Below, one piece after another: positions 1 to 5,860 of a DNA stretch of 7,008 nt. Every line of letters begins with the position of its first letter. The first letter of the stretch is position 1. This DNA is from an uncultured Candidatus Saccharibacteria bacterium (GTDB lineage Bacteria > Patescibacteria > Saccharimonadia > Saccharimonadales > CAMLKC01): NCBI GenBank assembly GCA_946480595.1, contig CAMLKC010000051.1, positions 1 to 7,008 on the forward strand, written 5' to 3'. Under the pieces are notes generated by a model that did no database searches, was not told where the DNA came from, and worked only from the letters and a program-made list of their open reading frames with translations. Position numbers and translations under genes: made by a program.

Positions 1-1205
1 GCCGCCGAACCACGACCCGGACCAAAGATAATTCCTTTTGATTTGCCCCAGTTAATAAAGTCCTGCACAATCAAAAAGTAGCCGTTGTAGCCCATGTTCT
101 CTAGGACCGCCAGTTCCATATCAAGTCGCTCGGTCTGCTCTTTGCTAAGAAGCGGGCGGATCTCTTCGATAGACATAGTGTTCGCTTTTTCGGGTGCTAC
201 ATCCGCATAACGCGCGGCCATACCCTGGTAGACCAGTTTGTCGAGGAACGTCTTCTCTGTCTCGCCTTCGGGCACAGGGAATGTAGGAATCAAAATACGA
301 CCTAGTTCGATCTCGACATTACAGCGGTCTGCGATCCTACGGGTGTTCAACACCGCCTCAGGGTGAGTCTTGCTCCACCTGCCGATAATATCTTGAGGAT
401 CTGTCACATGTAGCTCAAACCCCTTCAGGCTCATGCGCTTTTCATCAGAAAGAAAAGCGCCCGTACCCACGCAGAGCAAAATTTCGTGCGTGTCGGAATC
501 GTCGTGCTTTACATAGTGAGCATCGCTCGTTACTACACAGGGAATGTCCAGTTCTTCAGATAGTCGCTCCAGATAACCGTTGATCTTTACCTGCACGTCC
601 CACTGGGCAGGCGCGTCGGGGTGACCATGGTCTTGCAGCTCCAGGTAATACCTATCTCCAAAAAGCTCTTTATACCAAGCGGCGATCCTTTTAGCTTCCT
701 CATAGTTATCAGAGCGAAGGTTCTCGCCAACCTCGCCACTTGCACAGCCGGAAATAGCTATCAGACCTTCGTTGTATTGTTCAAGCAAATCATGGTCAAT
801 ACGCGGCTTATAGTACATTCCTTCCAAGTTGGCGGAAGTTGAAAGCTGCATCAGGTTCCGAAGACCTGTTTCATTCATAGAGAGCAGCGTCAGGTGGTAG
901 CGTGCCTTGTCCTTGGACGGGTCACGGTCAAACCTGGTGCGCGCCGCAACATACGCTTCCATACCAAGAATAGGTTTAATACCCGCCGCCTTTGCCGCTT
1001 TGTAAAATTCGATTGTTCCCGACATCGTGCCATGGTCGGTAATGGCACACGCTTCCATGCCCATTTCTTTGACGCTATCAACAAGTTCGCCTACTTTTGT
1101 CAGACCATCGAGCAGGCTGTGATGGGTGTGATTATGTAAATGAACATAATCCGACACTTGAAGTTGTGTCGTTTGGACCGGTTTTTCTTTTACAGCCTCC
1201 CCCAT
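1..1205 (-). CDS. dnaE: DNA polymerase III subunit alpha, N-terminal part (cut by window edge)
   Basis: This is the replicative DNA polymerase catalytic subunit; the first 401 codons are present and the gene runs off the left edge. The translation opens with a short basic leader, then the PHP domain. HLHNH at residues 22-26, TDHG at 56-59, GME at 81-83 and SDAHYV at 227-232 are the PHP metal-binding motifs, and all look intact. The visible part ends at about 394-401 in GPGRGSAA, the conserved motif just before the polymerase palm, so the catalytic aspartates are outside the window. I read this frame by hand from the minus strand and it is unbroken. The ATG at 1205-1203 is chosen because no other start lies between it and the conserved HLHNH motif except a GTG at codon 17 that lacks a ribosome-binding site. 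No Shine-Dalgarno sequence precedes the ATG; a purine run GGGGGAGG lies inside codons 1-3. DnaE is a certain assignment; the start is less so. Confidence 0.96.
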   Translation of the reverse strand, partial: MGEAVKEKPVQTTQLQVSDYVHLHNHTHHSLLDGLTKVGELVDSVKEMGMEACAITDHGTMSGTIEFYKAAKAAGIKPILGMEAYVAARTRFDRDPSKDKARYHLTLLSMNETGLRNLMQLSTSANLEGMYYKPRIDHDLLEQYNEGLIAISGCASGEVGENLRSDNYEEAKRIAAWYKELFGDRYYLELQDHGHPDAPAQWDVQVKINGYLERLSEELDIPCVVTSDAHYVKHDDSDTHEILLCVGTGAFLSDEKRMSLKGFELHVTDPQDIIGRWSKTHPEAVLNTRRIADRCNVEIELGRILIPTFPVPEGETEKTFLDKLVYQGMAARYADVAPEKANTMSIEEIRPLLSKEQTERLDMELAVLENMGYNGYFLIVQDFINWGKSKGIIFGPGRGSA

Positions 1206-1214
1206 ACTATTCTT

Positions 1215-1223
1215 ATTATAGCA
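1215..1223 (-). promoter_or_regulatory. Extended -10 promoter of dnaE, probable leaderless transcript
   Basis: The minus strand reads TGCTATAAT, a perfect -10 hexamer (1220-1215) with a TGn extension. I see no convincing -35 at 16-18 bases, which is common for extended -10 promoters. The hexamer ends 9 bases before the dnaE ATG, so initiation about 7 bases downstream would leave a leader of only a few bases. It would give dnaE its own transcript apart from the upstream membrane-protein genes. The motif is seen directly; promoter activity is inferred. Confidence 0.6.
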
Positions 1224-1264
1224 ATTTCTCGTTATGCTTTAGCCGTTATGTTTACAACGCTTAT

Positions 1265-1558
1265 TTATTTTTTCTGCGTGTTTTCAATATTATTCTGGAG
1301 CTTTTCTACTGAGTTGCCTATCCCAGGAATATCGACGAAAAAGCCCATCAGCCATATTGCCAGCGCAATGATGACCGTACCACCGATGACACTCCCTAGT
1401 CCAAAGAAGATTCCGCGTATAAAGTTCATTTTGTAGATTTCACCGCGACTACGGTTAAAATCATAGAAAAGATCCTCGAGCAGGCTTTCGCGCGCACCCC
1501 GTTCGTTGCCCTTCTTTATCTCGTGCGCAACTTTTTTCGCGATGTTTCTTTCCGTCAT
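1265..1558 (-). CDS. DUF5665-like small membrane protein (97 aa)
   Basis: This is a 97-residue protein of unknown function. A charged, mostly helical N-terminal half (residues 1-45, with the segment LLEDLFYDFNRSR) is followed by one hydrophobic segment at about 47-75 that begins NFIRGIFFGLGSVIGG. A short polar tail ends in a lysine pair. The pattern NF-x-RG-x2-x-GLG-x2-x-GG followed by a single membrane helix is what I associate with DUF5665; this is recognition from memory, not a search. I prefer the ATG at 1558-1556 because GGAGG lies five bases upstream. The frame is open further up to a GTG at 1582, but that start lies inside a hairpin and has no ribosome-binding site. The gene lies after the YtxH gene and 59 bases before dnaE. 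It probably sits in the cytoplasmic membrane; its role is unknown. Confidence 0.75.
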   Translation of the reverse strand: MTERNIAKKVAHEIKKGNERGARESLLEDLFYDFNRSRGEIYKMNFIRGIFFGLGSVIGGTVIIALAIWLMGFFVDIPGIGNSVEKLQNNIENTQKK

Positions 1559-1569
1559 AAAATCCTCCA

Positions 1570-1604
1570 ATAAAAATGACACACCTTCCTATCAGTGTGT
1601 CATT
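1570..1604 (-). terminator. Hairpin terminator after the YtxH gene
   Basis: AATGACACAC (1575-1584) and GTGTGTCATT (1595-1604) form a perfect 10-bp inverted repeat with a 10-base loop. On the minus strand the stem runs into TTTTTATT, the layout of an intrinsic terminator. It lies 26 bases past the YtxH stop and ends just before the ribosome-binding site of the DUF5665-like gene, so it could act instead as an attenuator or 5' stabilising hairpin for that gene. The stem is only half G+C, so termination may be partial. Confidence 0.65.
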
Positions 1605-1630
1605 CTTTTCGGCTGGAATCAAGCGCCTAT

Positions 1631-1906
1631 CTATTTGCCGTCGCCGAAGCCCTTCTTGGCGCCCTCAACAGCGCGCTCGCCGCGATCCTTAAGGTCAACC
1701 GCTTTTTCTTTCAGGTCTTCGACCATTTCCTCGGACCGGTCCTTCGCGCTTGTAGCGCGCTTTGCTGCTTCTTCTTTTAACTCGCCGGCCTTTTCTTTAA
1801 TGTCGGCACGCGTTTCTTTGCCGGATTTTGGTGCCGTTAATAGCCCAGCAACGATACCCGCCGCCGCTCCGATGATTGCTCCGATTGCAAATTTTCCCTT
1901 TGACAT
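1631..1906 (-). CDS. YtxH-domain membrane-anchored protein (91 aa)
   Basis: This is a small protein of the YtxH type (the family of Bacillus general-stress proteins). Residues 6-24 form a glycine- and alanine-rich membrane segment, followed by the family signature LLTAPKSGKETR at about 22-33. A highly charged, Lys/Glu-rich helical region runs to about residue 84 and probably projects into the cytoplasm or forms a coiled coil. The length is typical of the family. The start is supported by AGGAGG four bases before the ATG. That ribosome-binding site overlaps the TAG stop of the preceding gene, so the two are very likely co-transcribed and possibly coupled. Family proteins are often stress-induced, but no biochemical activity is established and none can be read here. 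Confidence 0.88.
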   Translation of the reverse strand: MSKGKFAIGAIIGAAAGIVAGLLTAPKSGKETRADIKEKAGELKEEAAKRATSAKDRSEEMVEDLKEKAVDLKDRGERAVEGAKKGFGDGK

Positions 1907-1914
1907 TATTCCTC

Positions 1915-2154
1915 CTACTTTTTGGCTTTCTTAAAGAATTTAGTAACCATTTTCATGAGAACCATTGGCGAAACCGCCCGGCTCACACCCTCGACTGCCT
2001 TTTCGATGTTTTCAGCAGTCCGCTGAGCTGAGTTGGTAACTGTTTTAATTTGCCGCGTCACCTTAATCAGCATTGCTGTAAGGACAATCGCAAGCAGTAA
2101 AAACACCGCAAGGAAGATCGAGAGTATAATGACAAGGACTTGTGCCCAATCCAT
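1915..2154 (-). CDS. Unrecognised single-pass membrane protein (79 aa)
   Basis: I do not recognise a named family. The protein has one long hydrophobic segment (about residues 5-30, almost all I, L, V, A and F). An amphipathic polar helix follows (about 31-62, KVTRQIKTVTNSAQRTAENIE and on). A lysine-rich end, KFFKKAKK, would suit a cytoplasmic tail near the membrane. The layout of an N-terminal anchor plus a helical tail resembles DUF948-like proteins, which often sit beside YtxH genes, but the match is only in architecture. The ATG at 2154 has AGAAGGG seven bases upstream. Its TAG stop overlaps the YtxH ribosome-binding site, so the pair likely works or is expressed together. It is confidently a real gene given this packing and composition; its function is unknown. 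Confidence 0.75.
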   Translation of the reverse strand: MDWAQVLVIILSIFLAVFLLLAIVLTAMLIKVTRQIKTVTNSAQRTAENIEKAVEGVSRAVSPMVLMKMVTKFFKKAKK

Positions 2155-2168
2155 GTATGCACCCTTCT

Positions 2169-2195
2169 GTTAGGTAGTATCTTACCTACCTTAAC
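2169..2195. repeat. Imperfect inverted repeat between GlsB-like and 79-aa genes
   Basis: GTTAGGTAG (2169-2177) and CTACCTTAAC (2186-2195) are inverted copies with a single-base bulge and an 8-base loop. An alternative perfect pairing is TAGGTA (2171-2176) with TACCTA (2183-2188). It begins four bases after the GlsB-like stop and ends just before the ribosome-binding site of the next gene. No T-run follows on the minus strand, so it is not an ordinary intrinsic terminator. It could be an operator, an mRNA-processing or stability hairpin, or chance. Confidence 0.4.
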
Positions 2196-2198
2196 ATA

Positions 2199-2441
2199 TT
2201 ACTTCTTGATCATGCGAACGATCCAAAGCAGGACCACCGCACCTAAAACAGCAACAATAAAGCTGTACAGATTAAACCCATTCACGCCGCTGCCGCCCAT
2301 CAGTTCGACAACGCCACCGCCGATAATACCACCAATAATACCTATGATGATATTCTTCAGAAGACCGCCTTCTTCTTTCATTAGCATGTTGGCAACCCAA
2401 CCAGCTAGACCACCTAGTATCACCCATCCAATCCAGTTCAT
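2199..2441 (-). CDS. GlsB/YeaQ/YmgE-family stress-response membrane protein (80 aa)
   Basis: This is a small integral membrane protein of the transglycosylase-associated family (Pfam Transgly_assoc), which despite the name has no proven enzymatic activity and is linked to stress responses. Three hydrophobic segments are visible at about residues 4-21, 27-48 and 57-75. The family's glycine pattern is present: GGLAGWVANML in helix 1 and IIIGIIGGIIGGG in helix 2. The length is normal for the family. The ATG at 2441 has a strong AGGAGG four bases upstream, and a TATAAT about 34 bases upstream supplies a promoter. It is first in a run of small membrane protein genes. The family call is firm; the physiological role is not known. 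Confidence 0.92.
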   Translation of the reverse strand: MNWIGWVILGGLAGWVANMLMKEEGGLLKNIIIGIIGGIIGGGVVELMGGSGVNGFNLYSFIVAVLGAVVLLWIVRMIKK

Positions 2442-2474
2442 AATTCCTCCTCTAGATTAGTTGTTTGTATTTCT

Positions 2475-2505
2475 ATTATACTCGCATTTCAAAAACGCCG
2501 CACAA
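2475..2505 (-). promoter_or_regulatory. Promoter of the small membrane protein genes
   Basis: The minus strand carries a perfect TATAAT at 2480-2475, about 34 bases before the GlsB-like ATG, giving an expected leader of roughly 27 bases that contains AGGAGG. The best upstream element is TTGTGC (2505-2500) with a long 19-base spacer, a weak -35. The upstream part lies within the terminator hairpin of the preceding galU gene. The -10 motif is seen directly; activity is inferred. Confidence 0.55.
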
Positions 2506-2519
2506 TTGGCGGCGTTTTT
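2491..2519 (-). terminator. Intrinsic terminator after galU
   Basis: AAAAACGCCG (2491-2500) pairs perfectly with CGGCGTTTTT (2510-2519). The core stem CGCCG/CGGCG is G+C rich and is extended by one C-G pair at 2501/2509. On the minus strand the stem ends in TTTTT, so it fits an intrinsic terminator 19 bases after the galU stop. The A-run and T-run on both sides make it formally bidirectional, but no plus-strand gene reaches it in this window. Confidence 0.88.
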
Positions 2520-2537
2520 GTTGGGTTGATCGAAACG

Positions 2538-3407
2538 CTACTTGGTCTCGTCGAGGATCTTGCGCACGTCCTCAATGTACTCTTCGTTTTCCAAAACATA
2601 CCGTAGATGTGCTAAGAAGTAGTTTTTAGGATCACCGGTCGTTACCCAGCGCCCCTCGGTTGGAACAACATATACATCACCATTGTTTGCCATTTTCGTG
2701 ATTGCGTCGACCGTCCAAAGCTCGTCATCAAGTCCGATGTTGGCCGGATTGAGGTGACTGAAAACTTCTGGCGTCAAAAGATAGCGGCCGTACGACGCAA
2801 GCGTCGACGGCGCCTGGCCAACGGCTGGCTTCTCGACGATATATTCGAGTTTTGAACCTTCTTTTAGCTGGAAGATGCCGTATTTATCAACCTGCGATGG
2901 GTCAACTTCTTGCGCGGCTACGATGGCATTTGCGTCAGGATGCTTATCGAACTCATCCATCAGGCTTTTTGCGTCACTCTTTCCGAACACAACATCATCG
3001 CTATACAGCACCAAAAACGCCTCGTCGTCGGCAATATAGTCTTTCGCACTGACGATTGGCGAGCCATTGCCGTACGGGAGGTTCGGATCCTGCTCGATGA
3101 TGTTGATTTTTGGAAGATCAAGCACGTGACGGACGACATCGTATCGCTCACCCTTACCTTGCTTAGTTAGCTGCTCGTGAATATGCCTGACGCTGTTATA
3201 AAAGTAGTCCTCGTAGATCGGCTTTCCTTCATGAGTGGCGACGATAATAATTTCCTGAATGCCGGCCTGGACACACTCTTCAACGACCAGCTGCATGATA
3301 GGACGGTTACCGAGTGGCAACATAGCTTTAGGAACGGTTTTTGTGATAGGCAGGTAGCGGCTGGCAAATCCGGCATCGGTAATAATTGCTTTGGTTGGAC
3401 GTTTCAC
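2538..3407 (-). CDS. galU: UTP--glucose-1-phosphate uridylyltransferase-like nucleotidyltransferase
   Basis: The product most likely makes UDP-glucose from UTP and glucose-1-phosphate, a cytoplasmic step supplying glycosyl donors for the cell envelope. Its 289 residues match the usual GalU length. The N-terminal nucleotide-binding loop is DAGFASRYLPITKTVPKAMLP (residues 11-31). The metal and nucleotide site is YSDD at 135-138. VEKP at 191-194 is followed by APSTLASYGRYLLTPEVF, very close to the GalU consensus. Several usually conserved positions differ: the loop is AGFASR rather than AG-x-GTR, PKAMLP replaces PKEMLP, and SDD replaces GDD. It may therefore be a divergent GalU or a related sugar-nucleotide transferase. 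It starts at GTG, directly abutting the Nudix stop (TAAGTG), with AGGAG seven bases upstream. It is the last gene before a terminator. Confidence 0.85.
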   Translation of the reverse strand: MKRPTKAIITDAGFASRYLPITKTVPKAMLPLGNRPIMQLVVEECVQAGIQEIIIVATHEGKPIYEDYFYNSVRHIHEQLTKQGKGERYDVVRHVLDLPKINIIEQDPNLPYGNGSPIVSAKDYIADDEAFLVLYSDDVVFGKSDAKSLMDEFDKHPDANAIVAAQEVDPSQVDKYGIFQLKEGSKLEYIVEKPAVGQAPSTLASYGRYLLTPEVFSHLNPANIGLDDELWTVDAITKMANNGDVYVVPTEGRWVTTGDPKNYFLAHLRYVLENEEYIEDVRKILDETK

Positions 3408-3953
3408 TTACTTGTTCTCCTTGCGTTTCATTAATTCATCGTAGGCCAGCAATACAGCGCCATGATCTGTCATTTTATCATTTTTGGCATTATCTAAAAA
3501 CTCATCGATAGAGAGGAGTGTCACATCAATGAACTCTTCCGTTTCAAGCTTTTGTTCCCGCACGCGTCGGCATCCTGTCGCCAAAAAGGCATGCCAAGTA
3601 GCGTTCATGTACTTGTCTTTGTGATAAGAGCCGAGGTATTTCCACGTTTCAGCTTCAAAACCTGTTTCCTCGAGGAACTCTCGGCGCATCGCCTCTTCTA
3701 AGTTTTCACCAGGATCGACGAAGCCACCTGGCACGTCGTCCATAATCATTTCTGGACCTGGATAGTACTCGTGAGCAACAACGACTTTATTACCTTCGGT
3801 TAACGCGACGACACCAACGAACTCTTGGCCGTCTGCATGAAGCAAGTCGAATGACGTAGGCTTGCCGTCGGGCATTTCAAAGTTCTTTGTTGTTATTGTG
3901 CGCCAACCAACTTTCGTCACTTTTGTCGGTTCAACACGTTTCCATGAGCTCAT
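3408..3953 (-). CDS. Nudix hydrolase, ADP-ribose pyrophosphatase-like
   Basis: This cytoplasmic hydrolase is expected to cleave nucleoside diphosphates linked to another moiety. The Nudix box is perfect: G-x5-E-x7-REFLEETGF at residues 77-99 of the 181-aa product, carrying the metal-binding glutamates. The segment VVAHEYYPGPEMIMDDVPGG before it matches the layout of the ADP-ribose pyrophosphatase (NudF-like) branch, so ADP-ribose or a nucleotide sugar is the likeliest substrate; specificity cannot be read from the box. I chose the ATG at 3953, which has GGGAG seven bases upstream, over an in-frame GTG at 3977 that lacks a ribosome-binding site and adds eight residues. It lies 27 bases after gatB and abuts galU. 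A link to nucleotide-sugar metabolism through galU is an inference. Confidence 0.9.
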   Translation of the reverse strand: MSSWKRVEPTKVTKVGWRTITTKNFEMPDGKPTSFDLLHADGQEFVGVVALTEGNKVVVAHEYYPGPEMIMDDVPGGFVDPGENLEEAMRREFLEETGFEAETWKYLGSYHKDKYMNATWHAFLATGCRRVREQKLETEEFIDVTLLSIDEFLDNAKNDKMTDHGAVLLAYDELMKRKENK

Positions 3954-3980
3954 GACAGCTCTCCCGCTAAGTGACACACC

Positions 3981-5438
3981 TTAGTTAAGCCGCTCCCTGA
4001 TGAGCTTTTGTGCCAGCGCAGGATTTGCCTTGCCTTGAGACTTTTTCATGATTTGCCCTACTAAGTAGCCGATCGCTTTGTCTTTGCCCTCTTTGATATC
4101 GGCAACCGATTTTGCACTCGCAGGATCAGCCAGCACTTCGTCGACAATCGCCGCAATGGCGCCTTTGTCACTTACCTGGATGAGGTTCTTAGCCTCAGCA
4201 ATAGCGCGCGGCGACTCGTGGCTCGACAGCAGCACGATAAACACTTCTTTTGCTGCGGTGCTGCTTAGCTCGTTTTTTTCTACCATTTGAGCAAGTTCGA
4301 TGAAGCCTTGCGGCGTCAGATCTAGTTCAATCTCTCGTGCAACTTCTTCGTCGTCGGTCATATGACCAAGGGCACTTGAGAACCAGTGCGCAACACGCTT
4401 CGCAGTATCATTACCAGCTTGATCTTGGATCTGCGTTACCAGCGCTGCATATTCGCGCGTGGCGAGCAGTGAGTCAACAACCGAACGATCTAATTCGAGC
4501 GTCGACCACTTTTCGCGGTATGCTGGCGGCAACAGAGGAACAGTCGCCTGAATTTCGGTGATCTCTTCGTCCGTTAGAATGATCGGCGGGATATCGGCAT
4601 CTGGCATGTAGCGATAATCCTGCGCGTCTTCTTTTGAACGCTGCGAGTTGGTTTTTTGCTTGGCGTCGTCCCAACCGCGTGTTTCCTGAACGACTTGTTC
4701 GCTGTTCTCAATTAGTTCTATCTGGCGACGGAATTCATATTCGGCTGCTTTTTCAACACTTCGGAATGAGTTGAGGTTCTTTACCTCCGCCCGTTTACCA
4801 AGTTCTGCCGCACCCTTCAATGCCACCGAGATGTTGACGTCAAAGCGCATATTACCATGGTAAAGATCGCCGCGGGTCACGCCAGCGTACGTCATAAGGC
4901 GGTGAAGCTCTGCCGCATAGGCCTTAGCACCGGCTGCCGAATGAATATCCGGCTCAGAGACGATTTCGATAAGTGGTGTCCCAGCGCGGTTGAGGTCGAC
5001 GAGACTGTAGTCGCCAAAGTGCGTCAATTTGCCAGCGTCTTCCTCCATGTGCGCGTGATGGATACGCACCCTGACCGCTTCACCATCTTCAAGTGGGGCA
5101 TCAATATAGCCGCTCAGGATAATCGGCTGGTACATCTGGGTGGTCTGGTAACCTTTCGGAAGGTCGGGGTAAAAATAATGCTTTCGGTCAAAGCGGCTGA
5201 CATTCGCAATACGAGCGTTCAGTGCCTTGCCTGCCTTGATCGCAAGATCCACAGCGCGGCGGTTTAGTACTGGCAGCATACCTGGCAGACCATAATCGAC
5301 CGGGCTCACGACACTGTTAGGCGCTTTGTCGCGAGCGTCATTGTCAGCACTGCTGAATAATTTCGTGTCGGTCGCCAGCTGCACGTGACATTCAATACCG
5401 ATCGTCATTTCATATTTGTTCAAAATTTCATCAGTCAT
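3981..5438 (-). CDS. gatB: Aspartyl/glutamyl-tRNA amidotransferase subunit B
   Basis: GatB is the tRNA-binding and kinase-like subunit of GatCAB. It activates Glu-tRNA(Gln) or Asp-tRNA(Asn) with ATP so that ammonia released by GatA can amidate it. The gene is full length (485 aa). GIECHVQL (14-21) opens the cradle domain and contains the conserved histidine of the metal site. DRKHYFYPDLPKGYQ, HMEEDAGKLTH, DLNRAGTPLIEIVSEPD and RFDVNISV then follow in the expected order. EVKNLNSFRSVEKA and QDYRYMPDADIPP mark the end of the catalytic part. The C-terminal 150 residues form the helical, YqeY-like tRNA-binding tail, ending in KANPALAQKLIRERLN. The ATG overlaps the preceding stop as TAATG and has AGGAG seven bases upstream, pointing to translational coupling with the HEPN-like gene. 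Nothing looks broken. Confidence 0.98.
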   Translation of the reverse strand: MTDEILNKYEMTIGIECHVQLATDTKLFSSADNDARDKAPNSVVSPVDYGLPGMLPVLNRRAVDLAIKAGKALNARIANVSRFDRKHYFYPDLPKGYQTTQMYQPIILSGYIDAPLEDGEAVRVRIHHAHMEEDAGKLTHFGDYSLVDLNRAGTPLIEIVSEPDIHSAAGAKAYAAELHRLMTYAGVTRGDLYHGNMRFDVNISVALKGAAELGKRAEVKNLNSFRSVEKAAEYEFRRQIELIENSEQVVQETRGWDDAKQKTNSQRSKEDAQDYRYMPDADIPPIILTDEEITEIQATVPLLPPAYREKWSTLELDRSVVDSLLATREYAALVTQIQDQAGNDTAKRVAHWFSSALGHMTDDEEVAREIELDLTPQGFIELAQMVEKNELSSTAAKEVFIVLLSSHESPRAIAEAKNLIQVSDKGAIAAIVDEVLADPASAKSVADIKEGKDKAIGYLVGQIMKKSQGKANPALAQKLIRERLN

Positions 5439-5860
5439 TAAATCGCTCCTATATCTTTAAGCGCCTGCTTGAAAGCACCCAGTGCACGCCGGGCGTCGTC
5501 GTAACTGACCGTCACGCCAGACTCGTGGGCAATTTGATTGCGCAGTTTATGCGCCGTCCATACGGCATTGGCATTGCTCCACGTATCTTTGGCAACCTTC
5601 ATGCGTTCACCCATTGTCTCGCCCTTAATGCCGCGTTCGCGGAGTGCTTGGTCGAGCAGCTTGTCAGCCTCGAGCACGATCATGGCAGTATGGGTCGTGT
5701 TGTTTCTGTCCAGCTGATTTTCAATGCTTAGCCACCGCGTACGATATTTTTCTACGTCAAGCGGTGCCGGACCTTTTTTGGTCAGCACCATCACAACGAC
5801 AAGTAAAACCGCGACAATCAGCACACCGATAAGAAAAGCAAAAACGGTCGTCGTATCCAT
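5438..5860 (-). CDS. Membrane-anchored HEPN-like protein between gatA and gatB (140 aa)
   Basis: No named gene is recognised. Residues 6-26 form one hydrophobic helix followed by TKKG, placing the rest in the cytoplasm by the positive-inside rule. The soluble part (about 37-140) looks all-helical. AMIVLEADKLLDQALRERGIKGETMGERM (59-87) carries acidic residues E64, D66 and D70. AHKLRNQIAHE (103-113) contains R107-N-x-x-A-H112, the R-x4-H motif of HEPN-fold proteins, many of which are RNases or toxin-like. I recall similar 'EADKLLD ... HK-RN-IAHE' hypothetical proteins as common in candidate-phyla genomes. It overlaps the gatA stop and the gatB start by one base each (TAATG both times), with GGAG eight bases before its ATG, so it should be made with the amidotransferase. 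It is not GatC: GatC is a soluble protein of about 95 residues with different motifs. Nuclease activity and any tRNA link are inferences. Confidence 0.75.
   Translation of the reverse strand: MDTTTVFAFLIGVLIVAVLLVVVMVLTKKGPAPLDVEKYRTRWLSIENQLDRNNTTHTAMIVLEADKLLDQALRERGIKGETMGERMKVAKDTWSNANAVWTAHKLRNQIAHESGVTVSYDDARRALGAFKQALKDIGAI

Noticed and set aside
1559..1582. GTG at 1582 as the start of the DUF5665-like protein
   Set aside because: It lies within the hairpin stem, and the following codons include the GGAGG that serves the ATG at 1558.
1506..1934. A 142-codon plus-strand open frame rich in Ser, Pro and Phe
   Set aside because: It spans two well-supported minus-strand genes and the terminator hairpin between them; its composition is the complement of the Lys/Glu-rich YtxH helix.
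2140..2460. A proline- and isoleucine-rich plus-strand open frame
   Set aside because: It is the complement of the glycine-rich GlsB/YeaQ membrane helices; the low-complexity look is a reflection of that gene.
3954..3977. GTG at 3977 as the Nudix start
   Set aside because: No ribosome-binding site precedes it, whereas the ATG at 3953 has GGGAG at seven bases.
1575..3980. Shared TGACACACCTT at 1577-1587 and 3972-3982 as a repeat family
   Set aside because: Only 11 bases are shared, in unrelated contexts (a hairpin arm and the gatB/Nudix junction); this is compatible with chance.
4857..5267. A 136-codon plus-strand open frame inside gatB
   Set aside because: It is fully antisense to conserved gatB motifs, with no family resemblance; an opposite-strand shadow.
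5438..5860. The protein between gatA and gatB as a GatC
   Set aside because: It has a membrane helix and an R-x4-H motif, is longer than GatC, and lacks the short GatC helical pattern I would expect.
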